Source of the DNA: Alphaproteobacteria bacterium UBA6347
GTDB taxonomy: Bacteria > Pseudomonadota > Alphaproteobacteria > CAAGCB01 > CAG-977
Direction of reading: 5' to 3'
DNA length: 18,110 bases
NCBI GenBank assembly: GCA_002440235.1
Contig: DJRZ01000036.1
Span: 1-18,110, forward strand
Part shown: piece by piece, positions 6,561 through 14,218 of the stretch
How the letters are laid out: each line of letters opens with the position of its first letter
Numbering within the stretch: position 1 is the stretch's first letter
Made by a program: the position numbers and the translations under genes
The notes under the pieces: model-generated
The model's database searches: none
What the model was told of the DNA's origin: nothing
What the model saw: the letters and a program-made list of their open reading frames with translations, nothing else

Positions 6561-6887
6561 TAAATATCCCCATTGAATATATTTCCATTTCCGATAAAAA
6601 TTTTTGCATCAGAAGTCTCACCATAATTTGGTGGAGAAAAAACAATAATCATATGCCCGACTATTTTATTTTTATGTCCAAAATAAACAAAATGATTATT
6701 TCCATGTACACAAATTTTTACGGCAGCGTCATTTCCGCAAAACCTGTTTAGTACAAGCTTGTTCATAATACATCCTTCATCTAGTTGAACATCAAAATAT
6801 TTTTTAATTTTATCAAAATTAAATATTCTTTCTCCATCAAAAATGATGCAGTTATCAAGTAATATTTGTTGTTTTTCAATGATGATA

Positions 6888-6895
6888 GGGGGGGG
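6888..6895 (-). repeat. C8 homopolymer tract near start of acyltransferase gene
   Basis: Eight G on the plus strand (C8 in the coding strand) lie about 25 codons into the acyltransferase. With seven C the codons read APPIIIEK and stay open; with eight the frame ends in YHH-stop. The tract stands out in an otherwise A+T-rich gene. Confidence 0.88.
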
Positions 6896-6984
6896 CAGAT
6901 TGCTCTTTTGATGCATTTCCGTATTTCTTATTTAGGTGTTTCCAAAGTTTGTAGCCGATTGATTTTTTCATGAGAGCCTCGCTG

Positions 6985-9351
6985 TTATTTAATTTCATCC
7001 AAAATGATCTGTTCAAATTTCCGCCCCATTTGTTCTTCGGTTGGGAAATTCCGTTCAACAAATTCTTTTCCGCACCGGGCTTTTTTCTTCATCAATTCCG
7101 GGGCGTTGAATATCTCAACAAGTTCTCGCGCCATATTGTCCGGCAAAGGATCAAGCAAAAAGACGTTGTCTTCCGAATTCCCGTACTTTGACAACGGATC
7201 GTCATAGCGCAAATCCCCCACGGGGCAACCGCAAGCCATCATTTCATAAGGAACCAGAGAAGGATTTGTTGTCGAGAAAACCAAACCGAAATCGGCGTTG
7301 CGGTACATATCCGCCAAATCGGTAATTTTGGGCAGAACCTTTTTTATTGTGCAAGGAAAGGAAATCCAATCCGGATTCACATGTTCCGAACCGAACAGTA
7401 TGATTTCGACATCGGGACGTTGCGCGTGAAATTTTTCCAATGCTTGAACGCCCAATTCAAAACAGCGCCTCGGCATTTCCGGTTTCGCAAAGAAAACAAG
7501 ATTTTTGTTTTTTTTCGTCCGAACACTGTTCGTATTGTAAATGCCTTTATCCATCGGAAATTGGAAGTAATCGGATTTTACGCCGTAGCGTCTGGTAATG
7601 CAGTTATGCATCCACGGACCGGAACAAATGTGCGAGAACCCAAGCCTATAAGAGTTTTCCGCTAATATATAATTGGACGACATCGGATTGAACAACGCTT
7701 CGAAATCCTGCGTAAAATAGAACTTATATTTAAAGTGATTTTCATTTTTTTTGATTTCGTATGCCGTAGTCCAATATGTTGCGATGGCGACATCGTAATA
7801 TCCGATATTCCCGTCGTATTTTATGAAATTTATGCCGTCCATATCATAAAACCATCTCTGGCAATTTTTCTTCATTATGTTGGCGGGCAAATCGGAATCC
7901 ATGTAATAAACCGTAACGTTGTGTCCGAATTTCTTCAAAGAGTTAACCGCTCTGAAAATATTTCGATGACCGCCTCCACCAGCAATCGGAGCAGGAATCA
8001 AAAAAGCGATGTCCAGACAATGAATGTCGAACGGTTTTTGTTTTCTGCCATATGCTGTCTTTAAAAAGTCGTCGTATTCGTTCTTATCCTTCTCCTTTGA
8101 AGCGATAATTTTTTTATAAGCGGCTACGATTTCATCAATTCTGTTGCCTATATAATAATGTTGAAAAGCATATTCGTAGGCTTGTTCGGCGATTTCTTGC
8201 CGCAACTGTCTGCTTTCAACCAATTGCGATAGCGCGCCGAACCATTCATCGTCATCGGCTGCGATGAAGCCGGTTTTCCCGTTATCAATGCATTCGCAAT
8301 AGGACGGAATGGGCGACGCCACAGTCGGCACTTTAACAATAGCCGCTTCAACAAATTTTAATGCTGTTTTAGCTTTATTAAAATCATTATCAACCATCAA
8401 CGGGGCCACGTTAATGTCCATTTTTGCCGTAAAATCAAGAAGATCCAAATAAGGCATTAAATCGTAACGAACGATCTGCGATTTAACGTCGTCAAATTTG
8501 TCGGACAGTTTTAACGGACCAACCAGTACAAGACGCGTTTGCGGATATTTTTTTAAAATTTTATGCACAGCGTTTTCAGCAGACGGAAAATCGTTATTAT
8601 GGCTTGGCGTTCCGGACAAATAACAAATATCGATTGTTTTTTTGTCTTTTCGTTTCGTTTTGTTTATTTTATCAGCCCGTTCAAATTGTTTTTCAGAAAT
8701 CAGGCATGGAAACATAAATGTTTCTTCAACAAATGGCTTAATTTTTTTAACCAGATAATTGCTAGAAACGAAAGCCGCGTCACAGTTAAATATTGTATTT
8801 TTATATGCTTCGATATCTTTTTTAACTTGATTGTATTGTGAAACAGTCCATGTGTTATAATTCGGATAACACTCTATTACTGTATCGTCAAATATTAAAT
8901 CATCAACATTGAAAATACACGGTATATTAAAAATTTTAGCACGTTTAAAAATATCAAACACCATTTCATTCATTTGATCATTTACAGCTAAACGGAAAAA
9001 TACAAGCACGGAAAACGAACACAGTGCATCATCTGATATTTCATAAGGATAATATATTGTTTTAGTTTTTATATTTTTCCGCTCTAATGCATCACAAATA
9101 TCCCATACATAATACCTTTCGCTACGACCATCTGGGCAACCGACGAAAAAAGCGATTTTTATATTCGATTGCGTTTCCGTCAACAACAATTGATTTTTAT
9201 TGATAATTTTTTTCTTGTAATACGGAATTCCCAAAAAACTTTTCTTAATAATTCCATTTCTAATTGTTTTCTTTTTTATCGGTACAATCAACATTGTCTT
9301 TTTAACAATTTTTTTTGCCGTTATTTCAGTTTGCTTTACGATAAAACGCAT
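6985..9351 (-). CDS. Double-domain glycosyltransferase with WsaF-like C-terminal half
   Basis: This 788-residue protein has a basic N-terminal ~55 residues (many K/R, possibly membrane-associating) and then two GT-B glycosyltransferase units. Unit 1 (~63-420) has GCPDGRSERYY at 71-81 and a GT4-like donor site, KALKFVEA-like TALKFVEAAIVKVPTVAS at 329-346. Unit 2 (~446-788) has IAGGGGHRNIFR at 456-467, FTQDFEALFNPM at 546-557, ENSYRLGFS at 565-573 and PYEMMACGCPV at 701-711. These match the WsaF rhamnosyltransferase family known from S-layer glycan and O-antigen clusters. The product should add two sugars in sequence to a surface glycan in the cytoplasm. GAGG before the ATG fits; the gene starts 33 bases after gmhA and is followed 13 bases later by the acyltransferase. 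The gene is A+T-rich, most strongly at its 5' end (8500-9350), suggesting acquisition by transfer. Sugar specificity is unknown. Confidence 0.85.
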   Translation of the reverse strand: MRFIVKQTEITAKKIVKKTMLIVPIKKKTIRNGIIKKSFLGIPYYKKKIINKNQLLLTETQSNIKIAFFVGCPDGRSERYYVWDICDALERKNIKTKTIYYPYEISDDALCSFSVLVFFRLAVNDQMNEMVFDIFKRAKIFNIPCIFNVDDLIFDDTVIECYPNYNTWTVSQYNQVKKDIEAYKNTIFNCDAAFVSSNYLVKKIKPFVEETFMFPCLISEKQFERADKINKTKRKDKKTIDICYLSGTPSHNNDFPSAENAVHKILKKYPQTRLVLVGPLKLSDKFDDVKSQIVRYDLMPYLDLLDFTAKMDINVAPLMVDNDFNKAKTALKFVEAAIVKVPTVASPIPSYCECIDNGKTGFIAADDDEWFGALSQLVESRQLRQEIAEQAYEYAFQHYYIGNRIDEIVAAYKKIIASKEKDKNEYDDFLKTAYGRKQKPFDIHCLDIAFLIPAPIAGGGGHRNIFRAVNSLKKFGHNVTVYYMDSDLPANIMKKNCQRWFYDMDGINFIKYDGNIGYYDVAIATYWTTAYEIKKNENHFKYKFYFTQDFEALFNPMSSNYILAENSYRLGFSHICSGPWMHNCITRRYGVKSDYFQFPMDKGIYNTNSVRTKKNKNLVFFAKPEMPRRCFELGVQALEKFHAQRPDVEIILFGSEHVNPDWISFPCTIKKVLPKITDLADMYRNADFGLVFSTTNPSLVPYEMMACGCPVGDLRYDDPLSKYGNSEDNVFLLDPLPDNMARELVEIFNAPELMKKKARCGKEFVERNFPTEEQMGRKFEQIILDEIK

Positions 9352-9384
9352 TTTTTATTCCTCAAAATTTTAAAAACGAATACT

Positions 9385-9954
9385 TCAGTACACTTTTCCC
9401 GTAATGACGCGCAGGGTCAGGTGGTCCATCATCATGTGCAGGTCTTCGGAAATCTGCATGTCGTCGACGCCCATGTTGACGGAATGGGCGCAGATTTGTT
9501 TCAGCTTGCCGCCTTGGTATCCCGTCAGACCGATCGTCACGCCGCCGCGGTCGTTCGCGTATTCAATCGCTTTGACGACGTTTTTGGAATTGCCCGACCC
9601 GCTGATGCCGATGACGTAATCCCCCGGCATGAAAAAGTTTTTCAGCTGTTCAACCATGGCGTCTTCGTACGCGACGTCGTTGGAATACGCCATCATCGTC
9701 GCCGTGTTGTCGTTCAGACAGATGAACTTGAAACGCTTGTCGTAACCGTAAGACGCGCCTTTGTTGAAATCGCAGCAGAAATGCGACGCCGTCGCCGCCG
9801 ATCCGCCGTTGCCCATGATGAAAATGGTGCGTCCTTCGTCGCGGGCGATCAGCAGCAGGTTGATGAAATCGTTGATTTCGGCATGATTCAGCCGGTCGAT
9901 TGTGGATTTCAGTTTGTCCAGATATTCCTGAATGTCGGGGGTAAAGTCCGTCAT
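9385..9954 (-). CDS. gmhA: Sedoheptulose-7-phosphate isomerase GmhA
   Basis: This 189-residue SIS-domain protein is the usual length for GmhA, which isomerises D-sedoheptulose 7-phosphate to D-glycero-D-manno-heptose 7-phosphate in the cytoplasm. The SIS signatures are GNGGSAATASH at 48-58 and GISGSGNSKNV at 116-126, which bind the sugar phosphate. The C-terminal helix QISEDLHMMMDH at 167-178 carries the histidine expected in the active site. Its ATG directly abuts the hddA stop codon (TAA-ATG), indicating translational coupling. It is the first enzyme of the heptose pathway, encoded last among the pathway genes in this operon. SIS isomerases of other sugars are an alternative, but the neighbours make GmhA by far the best reading. 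Confidence 0.93.
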   Translation of the reverse strand: MTDFTPDIQEYLDKLKSTIDRLNHAEINDFINLLLIARDEGRTIFIMGNGGSAATASHFCCDFNKGASYGYDKRFKFICLNDNTATMMAYSNDVAYEDAMVEQLKNFFMPGDYVIGISGSGNSKNVVKAIEYANDRGGVTIGLTGYQGGKLKQICAHSVNMGVDDMQISEDLHMMMDHLTLRVITGKVY

Positions 9955-10956
9955 TTAAAAACGCCCTTTCAACGAATGTTTATTGTAGTGAAGAATGACC
10001 GTGCCTTTGTTGTCGAATTTGAACGGCATTTCTTTCAAGTTCGCCAAAGCGTTGCGGACGCGCTGATGATTTTCCTCTTTGACATAGAACAGCAGGAAAC
10101 CGCCGCCGCCCGCGCCCAGCAGCTTGCCGCCCAAAGCGCCCGCGCGCATCGCCGCGGCGTGGTGTTCGTCAATGAACGGATTGGATATGCCGCCCGCCAG
10201 TTCTTTTTTGTATTCCCAGCCGAGCTTTAAAATTTCGCCCAGAGAATCGATGTTGTTATGCAGCAATTCTTCGCGCAAATCCTTTGCCAGCTGCACCATT
10301 TTGTGCAGATTGGCGATTTTCGCCGCGTCGTCGGTCGTGTTTTTCTTTTGCTGTTTCAAAATGTCGCCCGCCGCGCGCGTTTGCCCCGTATAGAACAGCA
10401 TCAGATTGTTTTCCAACCGTTCGTAACCCTCTGTCGTCAAATAGACTTTTTCGACGTTGACTTTGCCGCTTTTTTCAAATTCGATAAAGTTCAGTCCGCC
10501 GCAGGCGCAAGCGTATTGATCCTGTTTTCCGATCGGTTCGCCCAGCAGGTCGATTTCGACATGACACACTTGTTCGGCGATTTCCTCTTTGCTCATGTAC
10601 GTTTCGTTGTACGCGTTGCACAAATGAATCAATCCCGCCGTGAACGCCGAAGACGACGACAATCCCGTTCCCGACGGGATATCCGCGCTGGACGACAAAT
10701 CGACGCCTTTGATCTTGTGCAGTTTGAACACTTCGCGGATAATGGGGTGCTTGATGCCGTCGACGTTTTCCGCGTGTTCAACTTCGGCGTATTTCAGAAA
10801 ATAACCGTCTTTGAAAAAATACGGGTGCATGGACAGGTAGCAATACTTGTTAATCGCCGTCGACAAAACCGCGCCGCCGTATTTTTCGTAATAGTTTGCC
10901 AAGTCGCTGCCTCCGCCCGCAAAGCTGACGCGGAAAGGTGTGCGCGTGATAATCAT
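9955..10956 (-). CDS. hddA: D-glycero-D-manno-heptose 7-phosphate kinase HddA (GHMP family)
   Basis: This 333-residue GHMP kinase has the family signatures: an N-terminal TPFRVSFAGGGSD at 6-18, the ATP loop IPSGTGLSSSSAF at 93-105, and the C-terminal GAGGGGFLLF at 281-290. HddA phosphorylates D-glycero-D-manno-heptose 7-phosphate at C1 to give the alpha-1,7-bisphosphate, committing the pathway to the GDP-heptose branch. The alternative HldE branch makes the beta anomer and ADP-heptose. The stop of the preceding HddC-GmhB gene overlaps its ATG by four bases (ATGA), so translation is coupled. Close homologues include other sugar GHMP kinases, for example for fucose. The presence of GmhA, GmhB and a heptose-type nucleotidyltransferase next to it supports HddA. 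Confidence 0.92.
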   Translation of the reverse strand: MIITRTPFRVSFAGGGSDLANYYEKYGGAVLSTAINKYCYLSMHPYFFKDGYFLKYAEVEHAENVDGIKHPIIREVFKLHKIKGVDLSSSADIPSGTGLSSSSAFTAGLIHLCNAYNETYMSKEEIAEQVCHVEIDLLGEPIGKQDQYACACGGLNFIEFEKSGKVNVEKVYLTTEGYERLENNLMLFYTGQTRAAGDILKQQKKNTTDDAAKIANLHKMVQLAKDLREELLHNNIDSLGEILKLGWEYKKELAGGISNPFIDEHHAAAMRAGALGGKLLGAGGGGFLLFYVKEENHQRVRNALANLKEMPFKFDNKGTVILHYNKHSLKGRF

Positions 10957-12206
10957 TTTTCCCCCTCTAAAATCCGTGAAACCGCTTCAAACACATCGGG
11001 AACGTCTTTGCCGATTTGCAGCGTTTTGCATCCTGCGGCTTTGCCTGCCTGCGTGTCCGCGTCCGAATCCCCGACCATGTACGAATTTTCCAAATCAATG
11101 TTGAAATCACGCGCCGCTTTGAACAGCATGCCCGCTTTGGGCTTGCGGCAGCCGCAGTCGATTTTTAGCTCCGGCACTTCACCCGCAAAACCTTTGTCGG
11201 GGTGATGCGGACAGAAATAAATCGCGTCGACGTAGGCGCGTTCGTTGCCCAGCAGAGTTTCCAGTTTCTTGTGTGTTTTTTCAACTTCGGCGAACGTCGT
11301 GAAGCCCTTGGCTATCATCGGCTGATTTGTGACGATGACCGCCAGATAGTCGCTGTCGTTGATTTTCCGGACGGCTTCGGCGGCGCGCGGCAGCAAAGTC
11401 AGCCCGTCAGCCGTCGGATGCGTGTCCATGTTGACGTTCAGCGTCCCGTCGCGGTCAAGAAAAACGGCACGGCGTTTGTTCCTGCGGTTTAAGCGGGCAA
11501 CGCGTCCCGATTCAAAATCGGCTGAAATCTGCGCCAAGCGGTCTTTCGTTCCCATGTCGCGAATAAATTCCGCCGTGTGATAGGCGCGCAAACACCCGCC
11601 CCGTTCCACGACGCGGGGAAAAATGTCTTTGCCGAAATCCGCCATTTTGTCCGCTTCAATGTAATCGAAAATCGCGGGCGACAGAATGTACACCGCCGAG
11701 TTGTTCAAGTTTCTGTAAATCAAATCGGGGGCGTGAGGTTTCGGTAAGAATCCCGTCACGCGGTTGTCGTCGTCGATTTCGACCAAATCGCTGTCGTACG
11801 GGTGGTTTCCCGGATGGACGATTAAAGTGCCGACGCTGCCGGTGTCCGACGCGTCGAAATTCCGGAAAGCGTTGATGTCGAAGTCCATCACGACATCGCC
11901 GTAAAAAACCATGAAACGGTCGCGCAGTTCGCTTTCCAGCAGCTTCAGACTGCCCGCCGTCCCCAGCGGATACGGTTCGACGACGTGACGGATTTTTACG
12001 CCCCACTTCGACCCGTCGCCGAAATAATCGGAAATGACCTCTGCTTTGAAACCTGACAAAATGAACACTTCGTCAATGCCGTAACTTTTCGCCAGTTCGA
12101 TTTGGCGTTCCAGCAACGGCTTTCCCGCAATCGGACACATGGGTTTCGGAATGTCCGTCAGCCCCAGTCTGGTTCCTTTGCCGCCCGCCAGAATCACAAG
12201 TTGCAT
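10953..12206 (-). CDS. Fused heptose-1-P guanylyltransferase (HddC) and heptose-1,7-bisP phosphatase (GmhB)
   Basis: The 417-residue protein joins two enzymes. Residues 1-~228 are a sugar-1-phosphate nucleotidyltransferase: VILAGGKGTRLG at 4-15, IPKPMCPIAGKP at 19-30, and FYGDVVMDFD at 101-110 (metal aspartate). This matches HddC, which makes GDP-D-glycero-alpha-D-manno-heptose. Residues ~245-417 are a HAD phosphatase of the GmhB type: FLDRDGTLN at 249-257 (nucleophile D251, acid D253), TNQP at 293-296, GmhB zinc ligands around CPHH (332-335) and CGCRKPKAGM (351-360), and GDSDAD at 379-384. GmhB removes the C7 phosphate just before HddC acts, so the fusion couples two consecutive steps. A run of basic residues (238-246) forms the linker. 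The gene overlaps the epimerase gene by 13 bases and hddA by four. GDP as the nucleotide is inferred from family and neighbours. Confidence 0.9.
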   Translation of the reverse strand: MQLVILAGGKGTRLGLTDIPKPMCPIAGKPLLERQIELAKSYGIDEVFILSGFKAEVISDYFGDGSKWGVKIRHVVEPYPLGTAGSLKLLESELRDRFMVFYGDVVMDFDINAFRNFDASDTGSVGTLIVHPGNHPYDSDLVEIDDDNRVTGFLPKPHAPDLIYRNLNNSAVYILSPAIFDYIEADKMADFGKDIFPRVVERGGCLRAYHTAEFIRDMGTKDRLAQISADFESGRVARLNRRNKRRAVFLDRDGTLNVNMDTHPTADGLTLLPRAAEAVRKINDSDYLAVIVTNQPMIAKGFTTFAEVEKTHKKLETLLGNERAYVDAIYFCPHHPDKGFAGEVPELKIDCGCRKPKAGMLFKAARDFNIDLENSYMVGDSDADTQAGKAAGCKTLQIGKDVPDVFEAVSRILEGEK

Positions 12207-13147
12207 AAGTCGTTCTCCAAAATGTAATCAATGGCTTTTTGCACGGCTTCGTCGGAACTCAGCGACGCTTTCCAGCCCAAAGCATGAATTTTGTCGAGGT
12301 TGTAGCGGAATTTCGGCACGTCGCCGACCCAGCCGCGTTCCCCGCCCGTGTAGCGGATTTTCGCATTCAGCTTCATTGATTTGATAACCATTTCCGCTAT
12401 TTTCCAAACGGGCGTGTTGCCTTCGACTCCCAGATTGAAGAAATTGATTTTGTCGTCGGTGTGGCGAATGACAAACAAAATCGCGTCGACCAAATCCTTG
12501 ACGTACAGATAAGGTTTTGCTTGCTGCCCGTTGCCCAAAACTTCCAATTCCGCGGGATTCTTTTTCAGCTTCATCACAAAATCGTGCAGAATGCCGTGCG
12601 TCGTGCGTTCGCCGCACACGTTCGGAAAGCGCGTGATGAACGCCTGCATGCCGTAGTTTTCGCAAAAGCTGGCGATGATGCCTTCGCTTGCCAGTTTGCA
12701 CGCCCCGTAATGCGACGTCGGGAACAGGGGACCGAAGTTTTCCTTGACCTCTTCGCCGTGCGCATCGCCGTAAATGGCGGAAGTCGACGCGAACATCAGC
12801 TTTTTGACGCCGAAACGGCGCATGGCGTCGACAATGCGGAACGTCGTCATGTACGTCATGTTCAAATCGACCGTCGGATCGGCGTGCGACCGCGCGATGT
12901 CCGAATTGGCGGCAAGGTGGAACACAAAATCGAACTTGCGCTGTTCAAAAACGGAATCCAGCAAGGCCGCGTCCAGAATGTCGCCTTTGACAAAGGTGAA
13001 GTTCGGATTTCCGAAATGGTGCGCGATGTTGCTTTCGCGTCCCAGCGACAGGTTGTCATAGGCGACGACGGCGTGTCCTTCGCTCAGCAGACGGTCAATC
13101 AGATGCGACGCGATGAAGCCGGCCCCGCCGGTTACCAGAATGTTCAT
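12194..13147 (-). CDS. NAD-dependent nucleotide-sugar epimerase/dehydratase
   Basis: This 317-residue extended SDR protein has the Rossmann motif TGGAGFIASH at 6-15, LAANSD at 78-83, the serine/threonine site STSAIYG at 121-127 and the catalytic YGACK (Y147, K151). Later motifs such as RFPNVCGE at 173-180 and YLYVKDLVDA at 213-222 are typical of UDP-glucose 4-epimerase-like enzymes. Members epimerise or dehydrate nucleotide sugars using bound NAD. It lies directly upstream of the GDP-heptose genes and overlaps the HddC-GmhB gene by 13 bases and the GT2 gene by four (ATGA). It could act on GDP-heptose, giving a modified heptose, or supply another sugar of the same glycan. Sequence alone does not decide this, so no gene symbol is given. 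Confidence 0.87.
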   Translation of the reverse strand: MNILVTGGAGFIASHLIDRLLSEGHAVVAYDNLSLGRESNIAHHFGNPNFTFVKGDILDAALLDSVFEQRKFDFVFHLAANSDIARSHADPTVDLNMTYMTTFRIVDAMRRFGVKKLMFASTSAIYGDAHGEEVKENFGPLFPTSHYGACKLASEGIIASFCENYGMQAFITRFPNVCGERTTHGILHDFVMKLKKNPAELEVLGNGQQAKPYLYVKDLVDAILFVIRHTDDKINFFNLGVEGNTPVWKIAEMVIKSMKLNAKIRYTGGERGWVGDVPKFRYNLDKIHALGWKASLSSDEAVQKAIDYILENDLCNL

Positions 13148-14076
13148 TTCTTTTGCTCCTTGAAAAACTGATCGATTTTGAACCAGAATGGCAAATCCGA
13201 TTTCATCAAAGCCCGCCGAAAATTCGTCTCGCGAACGGTGTGGCGAACGATGTAACGGAATATTTTATTAAAGTAACGGCGTTTGTATTTATCGTTTAAA
13301 TCGGGAAAACGGGTTTGAAGATCCGCGACCTGCCGATGATAGGCCGTCCAATCGTCGACGGTGAAACTGCGCCGGTGACGCCAGTCGAACGGCGCGCCGA
13401 TCAGACGTTCCTGCCATTTCCGCTGCGCGGCGAAAGACGCGTCGCGGATCAATTTTCCGCCTTTTTGAACGCTGATGCTGTTTGCGTTATCGATTTTATC
13501 CAATAAAACCGCAGGCAGATTGGCAAATGTCGCCGCCGCGACGGCGGACAGATAAAATTCGTAATCTTCGACCGGAGAATCCGGAAATTGCAAACCATAT
13601 TGTCTGATCGTTTCCGCACGCGCCATAACGGTCGGGATTGCGAGGGCGCCATCGTAAAACACCAAACGGAAACGGATGTCGGAATCGGCGACGGGTAGTC
13701 TGATCTTTTTTCCGTTGGCGGTATAAAACGTTCCCAGAACATCAACCGTCCGGTTTTGCTCCATAAAATCAAATTGTTTTTGAAATCGGGTCGGACACGA
13801 ATAATCGTCCGCGTCCATAAAGGCGATGTATTTTCCGGACGCCATGGACATTGCTTTGTTTCGCGATTGAGCAAGCCCCAACCGGCTGTCGTTGTGAATG
13901 TATTTCAGACGGTCGTCACCGAACGATTTGTAAAATTCCGATTCGTCAGCCGCCGTGTCGTCAACGACCAAAACTTCGAAATCGCGAAAAGTCTGGCTTA
14001 AAATGCTGTCAACAGCCCGTTTGCACAAGACTTTGTCCACATTGTACGCAGGAATAACAACGGATATTTCAGGCAT
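13144..14076 (-). CDS. GT2 family glycosyltransferase
   Basis: I chose the ATG at 14076 (GGAG nine bases upstream) rather than an in-frame TTG six codons earlier, giving 310 residues. The GT-A fold signatures are ISVVIPAYN at 4-12, the UDP-binding VVDD at 37-40, the metal-binding MDADD at 87-91 and the acceptor-side VEDYEFY at 169-175 (ED catalytic-type pair). It should transfer one sugar from a nucleotide donor to the growing glycan at the cytoplasmic face. There is no transmembrane segment. The basic C-terminus (KYKRRYFNKIFRYIVRHTVRE region, then FWFKIDQFFKEQKK at the end) may touch the membrane. Its stop overlaps the epimerase start by four bases. Upstream, 138 bases separate it from the MsbA-like gene, the largest gap in the operon. 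Donor and acceptor are unknown. Confidence 0.88.
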   Translation of the reverse strand: MPEISVVIPAYNVDKVLCKRAVDSILSQTFRDFEVLVVDDTAADESEFYKSFGDDRLKYIHNDSRLGLAQSRNKAMSMASGKYIAFMDADDYSCPTRFQKQFDFMEQNRTVDVLGTFYTANGKKIRLPVADSDIRFRLVFYDGALAIPTVMARAETIRQYGLQFPDSPVEDYEFYLSAVAAATFANLPAVLLDKIDNANSISVQKGGKLIRDASFAAQRKWQERLIGAPFDWRHRRSFTVDDWTAYHRQVADLQTRFPDLNDKYKRRYFNKIFRYIVRHTVRETNFRRALMKSDLPFWFKIDQFFKEQKK

Positions 14077-14218
14077 TTCGGCAATCTCCGGCAAAAGGCG
14101 AACGGGAATTGCAAAAGCAGGACACCGTGATCCTTTCCCCGCGTTTTAAGCTTGCGGCTCTGGACATGTTCGGGGCTTCCCGTTCGTAAAGAGTTGAGCG
14201 AAAGAGGCTAATCATCAT
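14069..14218 (-). CDS. Possible 49-residue small ORF bridging msbA-like and GT2 genes
   Basis: The sequence ATGATG overlaps the TGA of the MsbA-like gene in the same ATGA manner as other junctions of this operon. It opens a frame of 49 codons that ends in a TGA lying inside codons 2-3 of the GT2 gene. The predicted peptide starts MMISLFRSTLYERE and contains four cysteines (three clustered near the C-terminus), with no clear signal or family. It would couple translation across the only sizeable gap in the operon. No ribosome binding site other than coupling is evident, and the frame could be fortuitous. The same stretch contains a 10-bp inverted repeat, so an RNA role is an alternative. Confidence 0.25.
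   Translation of the reverse strand: MMISLFRSTLYEREAPNMSRAASLKRGERITVSCFCNSRSPFAGDCRNA
14099..14186. repeat. 10-bp inverted repeat in msbA-GT2 gap
   Basis: CGAACGGGAA at 14099-14108 and its exact complement TTCCCGTTCG at 14177-14186 are separated by 68 bases in the only large gap of the operon. They could base-pair in the transcript to form a long-range stem. No T tract follows, so it is not an intrinsic terminator. Confidence 0.4.

Larger units (their letters stand above)
6238..6971 (-). pseudogene. Frameshifted hexapeptide acyltransferase, possibly phase-variable
   Basis: Three overlapping frames encode consecutive parts of one protein. The start MKKSIGYKLWKHLNKKYGN (ATG at 6971, GAGG just upstream, 13 bases after the preceding stop) runs into a C8 tract (coding strand; 6888-6895) and ends in the wrong frame. 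The middle part (from IIIEKQQILL) continues one frame over to NIFNGDIYFF, where a T8 tract (6553-6560) causes a second shift. The last part runs from AHSKQKRK to the TAG at 6238. Removing one C and one T gives an uninterrupted 243-residue protein. Its C-terminus (WIGQEVVFLNKAIIPSNCVI, then SIV and IAGTPAEIKK) is typical of left-handed beta-helix acyltransferases that O- or N-acylate surface sugars. It is the last gene of the glycan operon and A+T-rich. It may be a contingency locus now switched off, a decaying gene, or an artefact of homopolymer sequencing error. Confidence 0.78.

Noticed and set aside
6876..7061. Independent 61-residue minus-strand gene starting at 7061
   Set aside because: Its first 30 codons overlap the end of the double glycosyltransferase in another frame. 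The real start is the ATG at 6971, and the frame is the broken 5' part of the acyltransferase.
9169..11205. Plus-strand frames across gmhA and hddA
   Set aside because: They are antisense to well-supported heptose genes and carry no domain signal.
14077..14094. TTG start at 14094 for the GT2 gene
   Set aside because: The ATG at 14076 has GGAG at suitable spacing and starts directly at the conserved ISVVIPAYN motif.
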